A DNA stretch of 64,000 bases from Beroe ovata (GCA_946803715.1 CAMPET010000057.1:31012-95011), one strand, 5' to 3'; positions 37,301 through 52,300 are shown, counted from the stretch's first letter. Notes: a model not told the origin generated them from the sequence alone. Made by a program: numbers and translations.

Positions 37301-40300
37301 AGAACTGGGCTTGACAAGACGTTGTTGTCCTTTTTCCAGTCTATTCGCTGTGGCTCTTGCTCAGAGTTGATAACACACGTAAGACTTACTGATCCACCAA
37401 GAATAGCGAACTCGGGGTCCAGGGAAATACCTACACGTGTTACACAGTTATTACAAATCCTAATCACTTGCTATTCAATGCCCTCCCGTAGTAGCATATA
37501 GATGCCATCCTGTGGCATAACTATGGCATCATGAGAGTAAATTACCGTATAGAGTGAGTGTGTTGGCAGCGCTGGTCGTGGTGCCATCAGCCCAAGCAGC
37601 ATTACAGCTGTACACTCCCTCATCAGAGGAAGCAGCATTGGTGACGGTGTATGTGCTCTCCTGGGTCTGACTATCCACGTCGTATGACGCGGTGCTTTCA
37701 CCTGTGACACACACGTGTGTCATGAGATCAGCACATATTGTCACATGGCATGGATAGTGCCATGTAACACATATCGTGACACGCGTCATTGGTCATGGTG
37801 CATGAATTACCTGATATGGACTGTCCATCCTTGGTCCATGAGATGGTCTGAGCCTCATCACCACTCACCACACAGGTGAATGTGGCCGAACCACCAGCAC
37901 TTGGTCTAGCGCTCCCTGGACTGGTCTCAAATCCTGGAATGAAACAAGACATGGACTACCTATCGCTCTTTGTGACAATTCAACGCGGTTTATGAATGGC
38001 GGGTTACTTTAGAGAGTCAGCAAGTTGACACAATGACCAACCTCTGACATAGAGAGTGACAGGTTCACTTTGTACACTCAGCCCGTCTTGATATGTAAAC
38101 TGGCAGTAGTATTGCCCGCGCTCAGACACCCTAGCCCCCGGTAGAATTAGTGTGGTCTTGTACTGTGACGATGACAGCACTTGTGGGATGACACCTGTCA
38201 GTTCAAGATCCTCTCCAAACTGACCACCTCCAACTTTGAACCTAGAGATTCGTTGTTAGGGGGTCTAGGGCACTGGGTAGGAGTGTAGCCATAGGTGACA
38301 AAAATGTGATGATACAATAATGGGAATACAATAATAATAGGAATAGTGGATACCATCATGTGGTTGTTATCATGTGGTTCTTATGTATATTGCATGGGTA
38401 CCAACCATTTGTATGATGTAACAGGGTTGTTATCTGGGGTCCCAGCAACACAAGTAAAGGCAGCTGACTCATTCTCGAGAAATGATCTATCTACAGGCGG
38501 TATATCAATGCCCTCCTCTGAAAAATAACAATGGTGTCAACGAAGGTCTCTATGATACTGTATGCACTTCCTCGAAGCCTAGACAACTATACTGAACACT
38601 ATTTACTATTCAATTAAGACATGTAGGTTGTGCTGGCGTCCTATTCACACAATTCTAAGGATTGTAATGTATAGACCTACCAACACAAGCCCCAGTGCAA
38701 ATCTCAAAGTCGATTTTATCAGGTTTTAGGATCAGTGCAGATGTGATGGTGAACAATTGCAGACAAATCAAGGGCGGCAGACTCATGATATGTAAGTTGT
38801 CAAGAAACAAAGATCGTGTAGTCCAGTCCAGCTGGAAATTGTACAACAAAAAGTAATACTATGTCACATACGCGGGGATGATCGGAGTTGCATAGAAATC
38901 ATTAAACTTGTTAAATATTGCGTTTTTTTTAAATCCCACTTTACACATAATAGACATGCTCGTCAAATGAGTGACGCCGCACTGTATGCTTGTTGGAAAC
39001 TGTTATCATAGATATACATCGCGTTAAGACCGATTCCAATGTGATCAAACGAGCACTCAGATGAAAGTTTTATCAGAAAATAGCTGAGTTTCTGAACTTG
39101 CATATGAACTCAGTGAAGCAAAATTCTATTTTTCCTTCCGGCACCAGATTACTCGAGAATCAAGTAACTTAATGAGACATGTGAATTCCAGTGAAGTACT
39201 TAATGAGACATGTGAATTCCAGTGAAGAAATCGTAATGCCATATTAAACTTAGAAATAATTCATTGCAAATTTGCCCTGCATTGCAACATCGGCAATTAC
39301 CGTCTCATGATCGCAACATACATCGAGGTCTGTTAAAAATTGTCATATATGAGATGCAGTTCAATAGCTCAAGAAAGAATTATGTAAACTATAACATGGT
39401 TAAAAGTTGTCGTCATTGCTTGCCATTGATGTCAATGAGCGACAGACGGGGTTCATCGTCTATCAAAATTACATCATGCAGATAACAATGAGATGGTATG
39501 TTCTGGAAACTAATCTCACGTCTTACTCATTCTCTCCTGTGTCCCTACTGCTATGTTCTACCTATACACAAATCACCCGTGTCCCACACATGCTCCACAC
39601 ATGTACTGAACATGCCCCACCCGGTTCCTAGAGATGATCCACCAGCGTCCAATCTCACACACCATCATAGAGAAATTATCGCAAGTGATCGCAAAGATAA
39701 GACAATTAACTATATGGCGCAATTAACTATATGGCGCAATTAACTATATGTCGCAGTGTTATTGAGAGCAAACTCACCGTTGTAGTAGTATAAGAGAGCT
39801 TCACTGATAAGGGCGTAGTTATCAGACAAGTCCCACTCCATGCTGCACCGATATCTATCCTGATTACTGGCGATACTCAGTCCTGTCACTGTCAGCACTG
39901 ACGTTGTCTCCAGTGTCGTGACGTCATAGCTCGTCACAATGTTATCTGAGCAGTGTTCACATGATATTTGCACTTTGCATGGCGATTTACACGGGGATTT
40001 ACACGATGTTTGCATTGGGATTGGCGGCCACCGATCCCCCAAACATTATGATACTTGTGGTTGCATGCGAAGTTGTGGTCGTGCAGATGTGACTATGAAA
40101 TGTAACGAGCTTATGATGTTGTTATATTGTGGTTACAACAATCAGATAATCACCGGAACTGAAGGGGATTAATTGCAGCAATCCCAACAAGCTCAACAGC
40201 AACTTCAGCTACCTAGTTATTTGATTTTTACCTAGTCATTTGATCCTACCTGTCAGGTCTCCGCTGTTTTTGGACCACGTGATTGTGGCTTCCTTCTCTC

Positions 40301-43300
40301 CCACACAGACACATGTCAGTGACGTTGTAGCTGTCGGACTCTTCAGGTACTTGTCATACAGCCCAGTCTTGATAGCTGATACGAGAGTTACATACATATC
40401 ATATCGTGTTTAACATCATCACTTTGCATGATAATCTCTCTACTCAACTACTGTTCGTTATAATCTCCTGGGAACAACTTTTTTCCGAGAGAGCTGAGTA
40501 TAAAATATCAGCTACGCGGCTACCCATGTGTGTGCATCAGAACTCGTTACGCCGAGTTCGATATGTTCAACTAGCTCACAGAAAAGCTTGGGACCATGCC
40601 AGTCAATGTAATCGTGGGAGAGATTTTTACTTATCACGGTCTATTATCTCCGCAAGCTTTATACGTAGATCAAGCGTCCATCCAGGATTTAAAAGATAAC
40701 CTTTTTAACATAAGAACATAGCACAATATATTAGACTTCAGATAGACGTAATTGTTGTATCACGTGTCTACAGGCAAAGAGCGGAAACTTCATTATGGTC
40801 TGGTATACGGACAATAGCGAACCGCGGTAAAACAATCCCGTTATAAACAGTTAAAGTTTCACAGAGACCATGGGCTATGCACGTGACACGTTACGCATCA
40901 AGTTCAATCACGTGACTGTAATCGAGTTTTGCTAACCTCGCACGTGTAGAGTTTTACTGGATGACATCATGGATCCGATGGAGGAGTATGTCACGTGACA
41001 AACGTACTGCCCAGCGGTGGCAGCGCTCACACTCATGAGTTCAAGTTCGGTGATACCCTGTGAGTCAATCACCGCCACCGGGTCACCATATTCCACACCA
41101 TCCTGAGTAGATAGAAAATAGGTACAGTTGTTGTTGTGTGTATGAGTGTCTGCGTTTGAGTGTGTGAGTACTGAGTGAGTGTGTCTGCGTTTGAGTGTGC
41201 GAGTTTGTGTCTGCGCTTGTGTGCGAGTGTGTGTACTGTCTGTCTAAGTAGAAATAAGGGACATACCTTGATCCATTGGATGGTGGGCAGGGACACAAGC
41301 TCGTCAGGGTTGCTCACTTGACATGTTATAGTAGTGGAGTCACCCTCCTTCACAACCAGAGCATCCGTGTTGTAAGTCATGACTGGGGGTAATTGTATGT
41401 CAGCTATGTAACAACTTTCCAGTATCCACCCATGACAATTGAGAGTGCTATAACCAATCCCATAGGCCATATTAAACTGAATACCGAATCCAATGTAGCG
41501 CTCCAGTAATTACAATATACCTAGCATCTCAAGCGAGATTGGGCTTGCAGTTGAGGATAATCCCAGAGTAGACGCTACACAGTGATATTGTCCCTCATCA
41601 TCTGCATCGAATGAGCTGATTGTTAGGGTACAATAGTAGCCATCTTCTCTTACGGCTGGCGATGTATAACTTGGAGACACCATCTGAAATGATCATAATT
41701 ATCATACTCTGCTTGAATCAGCTACAAATCATACCATATCAGCATATCAGGATTGAGGCTGCATATGTTTATTCCGCACCTGAATTCCATCGTGGTACCA
41801 AATACAATCATCTGGCATGTCCTGCGACGTCAAAACACAGTCCACCGTGGCATCGTCCCCCTCCAGGTAGAACTGGCCAGGGGTTTCCATTTCCGCAACT
41901 GTGAGAGGCAGCAAATTGTGAAGGTTTTATGTTTTATCGGGGGATTGAGGTCCAATTTCATGGTACGATTGAGGTCTAATTTCATGGAAAGTAATTGAGG
42001 TCTAATTTCATGGAAAGTAATTTCATGGAAAGTACATCAGGATATAACTCACAGTTACAAGACGGTAGCTGCTCATCACAAATTGTAATGTAGATGTTCT
42101 GGTCGTTTATCTTGTATCCCACATCACACGTGATGGTCACTTGTGTGCCCGCATCGAGTGCATAGTCAGGGAGCGGGAAAACGGAGCCATACGATACTTC
42201 CGGAACAACGCAGACCTCTGTCAAATACTAGCTCGTCACGATCACACCACATCCTTTGCACTGAGTCACAGACTCAAGGGATATTCGACTCTGGACTGTA
42301 TTGCTTGGTGAGCAAAACTCACTTATGCATACACTCTGTGTGTGTGTGTGTGTGTGTGTGTCTGTGAATATGTGTCTGTGTATGTGTCTAGGTGCAAACT
42401 AACCCTTGCAACTGGACTCATCAACAGTTCCCTCAGATATGGTTGACTCTCCAATGGGGCATGATGTACAGCTTGTCTTGCCAGGGGAGTCTTGGTACGT
42501 GCCTCTGGGACAGGGTACACATACTCCTCCCGATGCGTATGTTCCAGCAGAGCAAAGGACTGAGTACACAATTTGATTACAGGGGGGATTCATATGGGCC
42601 GAGGAAAAACATTGAAAGTTTCTATTAATAAAAAGACGATTCACGATTTTCCCACCATAGCAATCCATCAAACGAACCCCTATCAAGAGATAAACAGTGG
42701 TCACTTTCTAGCACACTGTCTAACACACTATCTAGGCCAGTAGGTACTCACCACACTGGCCGGAGACAGACACAGAACCAGCTGTACACTCAGTTTCAAT
42801 AGTATTGGTGTTCCTGGTCCCTGTTCTAGGCATGGGTGTTCTCTTCCATCGTTTCAGTAGCGTGTTGATGATGCCATCCAACCCCTCCTCATGTAGAGAG
42901 AAAATGGCAGAAGATGCCGACTTTGCATCACGCTTCTTTCGGTTGCTAGTGCTCTCAGCAAGCTGAAAGATGCGATTTTACAATAATGCCGAGATCACAT
43001 TGCACAGTGTGCGCCTACATTATTCTGCCAGGGTGTGTTTGGCAGGCAGCCTAGTAGACATTAGACATTAGACATTGGACTCACCCTGATAACAGAAAAA
43101 AGACAAAACAAAGTGACTAAAAGTCCGACCCTTTTCGAAAGCATGGTCAAACTTCAAAAATACTAACACAAAATCCGATATCTCTGAAATTTGAAATTCA
43201 GACTGATCACAAAGTGTTATACATATAATCTAAGTGAGCAATGTAATGCTTATTGAAGAACTGCTTGCCAATAAGTTTCCACAAAGGTGGTGGCAAATTG

Positions 43301-46300
43301 AAAGAGCATAGATGTGAGATTTCTTAAATATTTTAAAACGTGAAATGTCCAGTGCTACTGGCCTCTCTCGGTTGGCGTGCATATGACTTATTAAGTGGAG
43401 CGAGTGTTGCCGGTCCATGTTGTACAATAGCTGATGTACAAGAAGAGGTTTTGTTGTGGACTTATGAAGAAATTTGGAGCTATAATTAGCCAAAGGTCAC
43501 GATAGGTACATAGGCATTGTCCTTATAGGATACAAAGCTCACTTCAAAATTATATTGATTTCATGAAAAATGATTTAAGCAATTAAAATCATGAGTAGTT
43601 CAACACTGCGCAAGCATGATACTCAACTTACAATTGCATCAGGATCAAAGTCCTCAGTGTTGAGATAGCTCTCAATCTCCGTGAACAAGATCGGGAGGAC
43701 GGTCTCATCCTCCATTTCAGCATCCTGATGAGAATAATCAGTGCAGACCAGGACACTGCTATTGTGGTCAGCGGATGATGCAGAAATGATTCAAGTCCAA
43801 TTAATGATCGTTACAGCTAAATGTCCAAACCTGGATGTAGACAATTGTGAACTTCATTTCTGTTGTTGTTCCAGAACAGATTATTTCCTCATCGAGGTAG
43901 CACGTTCCCTCCTGAGGTTGTTGATATTGTGAACAATTATTAATTAACATCATAGGAGCTTATAATGGATCGATAACTACTACGCCATAGGATATCCATT
44001 TTACAGGATGGCCTCAAAGGAATACAAGTTAGATTGTTACCGCAACACAAGTAAAGTTGCCATCAGCCAAGAAGATGGGGTATGCAGCGATCATCTTGGG
44101 GCCAAGTCCAATCAAACAGAGGTCTTTGCCACTGACACCACTGTATGTTACGACCACTCTTCCGAGTCTCTTTGTAGGCAAGACTTTCACTGCAGGGTAA
44201 GGTTTAGCAGTGAAGTGGACAGCTAACGACGGAGAAACAAACCACCTCCCAGAGTGCTGAAAACATATGAGTTATGACAACTTACGATTGCATGATCCGA
44301 CTATTCCTGTAGGGTTTTGAGAGGTGATGTGATTCCAGACACCGTCTGAACAGGTGTACAACTCATCCGGTCCGACGTAACCATCGTCACAGACAACCTA
44401 AAACACGTAATCCCACCTTGGTTATAACATTTATCTATTGATCTTCAGATAAGAGTCCATCATCATCATCAATCAGAACAGACAGATAAAGGTGGGTCGT
44501 ATGACTTCACAATTACCTCGCAAGTGCGGTCTGAGCTACTGGCAGTTCCCTGACATTGGAGGGCTCCATTTGATGGTGTGGGCAGGTCTCCACACGATGC
44601 GAGGACTGTGATGTACGAGGACTTGATGGCAGATTCCTTGTTGAGCGATGGATACTCTACCGAACAGCCATAATTCCCAGAGTCTGACACATCTAGGTTG
44701 GTCAAGTTGTACTCCCCTTGTATCTGAGAGAGGAAACACATCAGTTGCATCTCGACGATTTCATGATCAAGAATGATCATGATCATCATATTTATTCATT
44801 TATTCATATGAAACTTTGGAAGATACCTATTGACAGTCAACTGTCGCTGTGGTGAAGTTACGCAATTGTCGAAAAATCACCCTATCAACAAGAGCTATCA
44901 GCTTACCGTTGTCAAAGATATTTGGTCTGCATCACTTGTACTAATTTCAAATCCGTTTTTATACCAGACAAACTGTGCAGCAGGTAGGAAGTCGGCAGTA
45001 CATGTGATAGTGAGGCTATCACCCCTGTTTAGGGCACTGGTTGGCACTTGGAGAGAAATGACACCGTAGACAGTGAGAGACACAGGATCTGACACATCGT
45101 CACCTCCAAGGAAGATGGATGCCAGAGTGCCATATGCTGCTTTGCAAGAATAACTAGCAACGTCAGCCTGTGCAACGTTAGATATAAGTCTCTCAATGGA
45201 TACACAATACAATCATCAAACTTTATTTTACGTAAGTACGTCGGATAGATTTTTTCACTACATTCACAACTTGATTCTCTTAACTCTTGCAAGTCATTGA
45301 GTCACTTACCCTATCGGCATTCCTTATCATAAGCAGACTTGTGTATCTGTTACTGCTTACTGTGACGTAATCCTCAGGATCCTCCATCTCAACACCATTC
45401 TTCAGCCATATCATGCTTGGTTGAGGGGGTCCTAGGAGGATGCGAGTTACCTCACTCAATGGTACAATGTACATAGCTAGTGATACTGGCAGCTGCACCA
45501 ATACTAGGTATGGATCTTCTTCGGTAAAGGTCTATCTAAGCAATATGGAAAATACCTGAAGAAACACAGTATAGTTTGGCGGTTCCCCCGACCATGGCAG
45601 TTACATCCACTGGAGGTTGCTCAATTCCCACAACAACGAGAGCACAATTTGCAGAAGTGACTGTCTTATCTCCGATAACCATAGTGCAGACTAATGTTCC
45701 CTCATCTTCAGGAAGAAGCTCGTCTATGGTAAGGACAGAGCTTGTTTGATACTTCCCATCAGAAATCGAATTCACTGAAATCATATTATCAAGTTCAGCT
45801 TTTGAATCTAATGCACTATTGCATGGCATCCTGGTAATTCTAAGAGAGCATTAAAATACGAATAATAGGTAATCATTAATATTACCAGGGGTTGAGAGAG
45901 AACCGAGGGCTAGACTTGTTATGTCTTGTCCATCTTTGTACCAAGTGATGTTAGAGGCATAAGAATCTCCACTCGAGATACAGGTAACCACAGCTCCATT
46001 CCCATCTACACCACGTGCAGATGTGGGGAATGAGGTGATGCCAACCACGGATATGGAACCGGGCTCAGACTCGAGGACCTGGTCACCGAAAGCGATGAAG
46101 CAGACATAGTTCCCGTCCATGGTACCCGTGACTCTGAACAAGACCAAGAAACTCGTGAAGGATCCGTCACTGTTTTCCTCTATGTAGGAGTAGCTCCCAC
46201 TCTCTACCGGGCCTCCATCAGCTCTCCAGTATGTGGTTGGGGAGATGTCGGTAGGTGTTGACGTGGTAACGCAAGAGAGTACGAGCTGCTCACCAATTTC

Positions 46301-49300
46301 AGCGGCAGTACTAACTGGACTGACAGCTATTCCTGTAGATAATTAAGATTCAGCTTATCTGTATGTGCCGTTATGTTCATGATTTTTAATCCGACACCAC
46401 CAGATGGGAGGAAAGGGGCAAAAATCATTCATTATTAATCTTTACGGTGCAATTTACCTAGAACATAGACGGTGACATTACGTTGGAAGGATTCCTGACC
46501 AACAACAACCTCACAAGTGTAAACGCCTGTTTCACTTGGTACAATATTTGTAAGAGTGAAATTCAGCGATTGGGAGGTATTTGTTGTATCAATGACTGAT
46601 GACGAATCATCTGTCCACGTTATAGACGTTGCCTCAGGAGTTCCGTCATAGGAGCATGGAACATCGAGACTCGATCCTTCTTGAGCAACATATGAATCAA
46701 CATCAGGTCCAAACGCTGTAATATTGAGAGTAGGTTTCACGGTGCTAATCACAATTACTTTAGTATGATGTTAGGTGTCACAAAGAATTCCATAATTTCA
46801 GCTGCAGGCACTCACAGTAACAATCTGAGATGTTAACACTGCCCTCTCCTCGAGTTGTGTACCCTTGTGGGCATGATGTGCATATTCCACCAGTTGAACC
46901 ATCGGAGTATGTTCCAATGGTACAGTTCATGCAGCCAGACAGAGTGGAGTACTGTCCAGCACCACAAACCCCTGTTGTTTACAATTAGGTTCCTAATTCT
47001 CTGTTCAATAACACATGTTACCAATGTATGAATTACGAATGTAGTCATTGATCTCTAACTAAAAGAACTAAGTATAGATTGAAAGTTAATTGCTACAGTA
47101 TCAGTGAGTGATATGGAAATAACCTACTGATCCAAAAATCCTAAAAAATTGCTTAAATTACTTACCGACAATGGAGACAGTTGTATATGTCTGGTAAGTA
47201 TTTGAGCCCCATACTACACTGCATGTATAAATCTCATCGGTAACACCCGCTTCTAAAGTAAGATTCAGTTGCTGCACATTTCCATCAAAGGTTCCCTCAG
47301 TCACTTTAGCCAAGTTATCATCAGAAGCAGATGATTGCACAACCGTTCCATTAGAGGTTAGCCACTGAATACTATCAGGTTCTGCACCTATAGCCGAGCA
47401 AACAATAGCCGAACTTGCAGCATTGGAAGAAACTTGCAGAGTGTCGTCACTGACATTCAATGAAACTGCATGCAGTGTAGCAGATGCAGCAGAGCTATCT
47501 GACACATTGTCATAAGTGACAGAGCAAAGGTAGGTGCCCGAAGTTGAGACATCTACACTCGAGATTTCATAATATGACTCTCCTGCTGTGAGGTTTACAC
47601 TCGAAGCTTGTACAGTGATGCCATCGAATGTCCTGTGAGAATAATCAAATGAGGCACATACTATCTGATAAGTTAATTCAACTCACACTTATATCAAAGC
47701 CCAGTAGATATAATCGGCACAGAATAATAGGTAGTGAAAAAATTACCATTGTACAGAGGCATCAATACTATGCTCAATCGAATAAGAACAAGTGAGGATG
47801 GTCATGCTTCCAATATAAACATTCCAGTCACCATCAGAGATAGTCAATTCTGTGCTTGCTGCAAAAAATGGGGATGAGTCCTATCTCTAGCTCTCTAGAC
47901 TAGATAGTAAATGAGAGACTAGATTGATGAGGGCATTAAGCTGAAACAAAAATAGTTAATAAACTATACCTGATCCATTCATAAATAACCTTACCTATGA
48001 CGTTGAGCTGAGCAGAAGATGATTCTCTACCATTGATCAAGTCATAAGAAACATTGCAAATCAGTACTTCATCCTTTATAGCATTGGTAACCGTCAGTGT
48101 TGATACTTTTTCATATGAATCATCCACTACAAGATCAACAAGGACACCATTCTCAGCAACATCTGTTCTGTTGGCTACATTCCATGAAACAGAAACCACA
48201 TCACCTTTGGCAGAGCAAGTGAAAACTTCATCACTTGACCCAACAAGTGTATAGACAAGCTCAGGGGACAGATGGAATTCACGTGTGTAGAAGGTCTCAG
48301 CATTAGAAGAATATGTCTGCACAAAACTATTCTGACTAGGGACACTGTATGTGACTTTGCAGACCAATGGTGAATTGGCAGTGATATTTGTTATACCCTC
48401 AGTCAAAGAACTTATTGTCCAGGATATTTCCCCAGCAACACTGTCATCTGAAATGAACATGACAATAAAAGATTCCAATATTATCATATGGCACAATACG
48501 CATGGCTTCTTTACAATGAAATATCACATGAGTTTATACTGACTGGTTGTAGAGGAAGGATATTCAGTAGTGATAAGCTGATCAGCAAAGTAGAAGTCTG
48601 CGGATACAGATACTCCAGACAAATAAGTGAATGTACAGATGAAGGTTTCTTCCTCATCCATGTTTCCATACGAATTCCCAGAGGCGGTAACCAACAGGGT
48701 GGTATCTGAATTGAAATAATCACAAATATTAGCTCATTTACTCAGGGGTGAAAGAGACATCACTTTTCCTCAAATTGAGCAGCGTCAAGTACCTTCAATA
48801 TAATGCAGGGTGATGTTTTCTCCAGTAACTTCGGCACTGTCCGAGTAGATGAATTTGCATGTGACGGTATCAGATTCTGAATTATGATCGAAATCTAGCT
48901 CAGCTTCATGAGTGTAGTTAGTGGTCTGTACTCTGGTGGTCATTGCAGTCAAATTTAAACCAAGAAGAGAACTCCATTCCACGCTAACAAAAGCATCTCC
49001 ATATGCTGTACACGACAGAGTAACTGTGGAAGTATCAGCTCCCATGTAGTATAAAGTTGTTGGAGTTTCAACTTCCCTGACATAAAGTACAAAGTCTTCT
49101 GATGTTAAACTGCCAACTGTTGGCCATGTTACGCTGCAAGAGTATGCACCAGAATCGGTGCCAGTTGATTGCAATATGGTGTATGTTGTTTGAGTCTCAG
49201 CAGGTATCACAGTTCCTTCGTAATGCCAAACAACAGTTGGTGAGAGAGATGAACTTGTGATATCGCATGTTAGTGTAATATTCGTCGTGGAATAGACAAT

Positions 49301-52300
49301 GGGACTGCTGGCAGTAACTGTTGCACCTGCGAAACGAGCAATCATTAATACAGATATAAAAAGAACAAAAATCCTTAATCCATAAAATCAATACATTGAA
49401 AAAAACTTACTCAACAAGTCCAGCTGGACAGTTTCATCTTCAGATCCCCCCAGGGTGTAAGTAACAGTACAAGTGAAAACTTCATCCTTTACTGTATTGC
49501 TGATGCTGAGCAGAGATACAACCTCAGTGGAGGTATTAGTGGTCAAGCTTACACTGACACCATTCTCATTTACATCTGATCTTCCTTCTACATTCCAGAG
49601 TAATGACTGTATATCGCCTTTGGCAGTACAGGTAAAGGTTTCGCTGCTCGATCCTTTGATCGAGTATTGAGAAGTTGGGGTGGCAGAGATCTCACGAACA
49701 AAGTACTTGGTGCTGTGTTCATAAGTATATCTTTGAGTGAAACTATCCTGGCTATCCATTCTGTAAACCACTTTACATCTCAAAGGTTCGTTGCTTGTGA
49801 TGTCGTGAGTAAGAGTACCAACACTCCAAACTATTTCCCCATTTCCAATATCTAGAAATAATTGGGTAAGAGAAAACAAATATCGATAACCAAATCATCT
49901 GGAGTAATTGCACATAGTGATCGCATCCACTCAGAAAAACAGTGACTAAATTGAGATCAACAACTAGCCACATTAGTCTGTGAGAAGCCTTAAACCTAGT
50001 TAATAACGAGAAACTCTGCTTACTTATTGATGCATTGGGATAAATGTCGATAATGTTGATGCTTGATCCGAAGAAAAGATTGGCAGTGATTAACGGACCA
50101 GCAACATGCTGATAACTGCAAGTAAATTCTTCACTTGAGCCTAAACTTCCAAACCAGTTCGTGCTTGAAGTAGTTAGAGTAACTTCATCTAAAATGATAA
50201 GTTGATAAGGATAATGAATATTGAACACGGGAAACAAATAGTACTCTTGTTAATTCATGCAGCACTAACATTTCCCTCATACATCTGCATTGTAAAAGGT
50301 ATAAGGCAATAGAAAATGGATAGCTCAACAGTACCTGCTATGTATATGACTGCTATTGTGTCACCAGATAGAGTAACATTGTCATATGTATAAGTGAAGG
50401 AGCATGTTATATTATCCTCAGCTACCGAATAAGTGTACTCCAGAATAGCTTCATAGCTGTAGGAACCAGCCACCAAAGTGGCATTCATTCCAGACAAGTC
50501 TATCCCTGATTGTGAACTCCATTCTACACCTGACACAGCATCTCCATATGCAGCACAAGACAAAAAGACTGTGGGAGTATCAGCTCCAATGAAGAACAAA
50601 GTTGTTGGAGTTTCAACTTCCCTGACATAAAGTACAAAGTCTTCTGATGTAAAACTGCCCACTGTTGGCCATGTTACACTGCAGGAGTATGCACCAGAAT
50701 CTGTGACAGTTGATTGCAATATGGTGTATGTTGTCAGAGTCTCAGCAGGTATCACAGTTCCTTCGTAATACCAAACAACAGTTGGTGAGAGAGATGAACT
50801 CGTGATATCGCATGTTAGTGTCATATTTGATGTAGAATAGACAATGGGACTGCTGGCAGTAACTGTTGCACCTGTGAAACGAGCAATTATTAATACAGAG
50901 ATAAAAAGAAGAATAGTCCTTAATCCATAAAATCAATACATTGACAAAAACTTACTCAACAAGTCCAGCTGGACAGTTTCATCTTCTGATCCACCCAGGG
51001 TGTAAGTGACAGTACAAGTGAAAACTTCATCCTTTACTGTATTGGTGATGTTGAGCTGAGATACAACCTCAGTGGAGGTATTAGTGGTCAAGCTCACACT
51101 GACACCATTCTCATTTACATCTGATCTTCCTTCTACATTCCAAAGTAATGACTGTACATCCCCTTTCGCCATGCAGGTAAAGATTTCGCTGCTTGATCCT
51201 TTGATCGAGTATTGAGAAGTTGGGCTGGCAGAGATCTCACGAACAAAGTACTTGGTGCTGTGTTCATAAGTATATCTTTGAGTGAAACTATCCTGGCTAT
51301 CCATTCTGTAAACCACTTTACATCTCAAAGGTTCGTTGCTTGTGATGTCGTGAGTAAGAGTACCAACACTCCAAACTATTTCCCCATTTCCAATATCTAG
51401 AAATAATTGGGTAAGAGAAAACAAATATCGATAACCAAATCATCTGGAGTAATTGCACATAGTGATCGCATCCACTCAGAAAAACAGTGACTAAATTGAG
51501 ATCAACAACTAGCCACATTAGTCTGTGAGAAGCCTTAAACCTAGTTAATAACGAGAAACTCTGCTTACTTATTGATGCATTGGGATAAATGTCGATAATG
51601 TTGATGCTTGATCCGAAGAAAAGATTTGCAGTGATTAACGGACCAGCAACATGCTGATAACTGCAAGTGAATTCTTCACTTGAGCCTAAACTTCCAAACC
51701 AGTTCGTGCTTGAGGTAGTTAGAGTAACTTCATCTGAAATGATACGTTGATAAGGATAATGAATACGGGAAACAAAAAGTAGGTTTGTTGATTCATGCAG
51801 CACTAACATTCCCATCATAAATCCGCATTGTAAAATGTATGAGGCAATAGAAAATGGATGGCTCAACACTACCTGCTATGTATATGACTGCTATTGTGTC
51901 ACCAGATAGAGTAACATTGTCATATGTATAAGTGAAGGAGCATGTTATATTATCCTCAGCTACCGAATAGGTGTACTCCAGAATGGCTTCATAGCTGTAG
52001 AAACCAGCCACCAAAGTGGCATTCATTCCAGATAAGTCTATTCCTGATTGTGAGCTCCATTCTACTCCTGACACTGCATCTCCATATGCAGTACAGGTGA
52101 GACTGACAGTTGTGGTATCTGCTCCCAGGTAGAATCGTGTTGTAGGAACTTCAACATCCCTTACATTGAGCACATACACCTCAGTATCAAGAGTTCCAAC
52201 AGTTAACCAAGTAACTTCACAAACATAGCTGCCTGTATCAGAGGGTTGAGCATCAGTTAACTCAAGATCAGGACTTGTTTCACCGCTGATGTAACTTCCA

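Noticed and set aside
40406-40699. Plus-strand ORF of 97 codons
   Set aside because: It lies in an intron of the minus-strand receptor, has no recognisable domain, and its composition looks random.
44008-44226. Plus-strand ORF of 72 codons
   Set aside because: It is antisense to the exon 44041-44222, whose minus-strand frame aligns with two other copies of the same domain.
44223-44260. Early acceptor (cag at about 44259) for the exon after the CCP
   Set aside because: It brings an in-frame TAA after about 17 codons. The acceptor at 44223-44224 restores a long, conserved frame.
43145-44723. Gene boundary between an upstream Ig-array gene and a downstream PTP-type gene
   Set aside because: Exons 44041-44222, 43831-43911, 43632-43724 and 42752-42962 join in phase and rebuild a domain seen twice more downstream, so the long transcript looks continuous. 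A nested promoter is kept as a finding instead.
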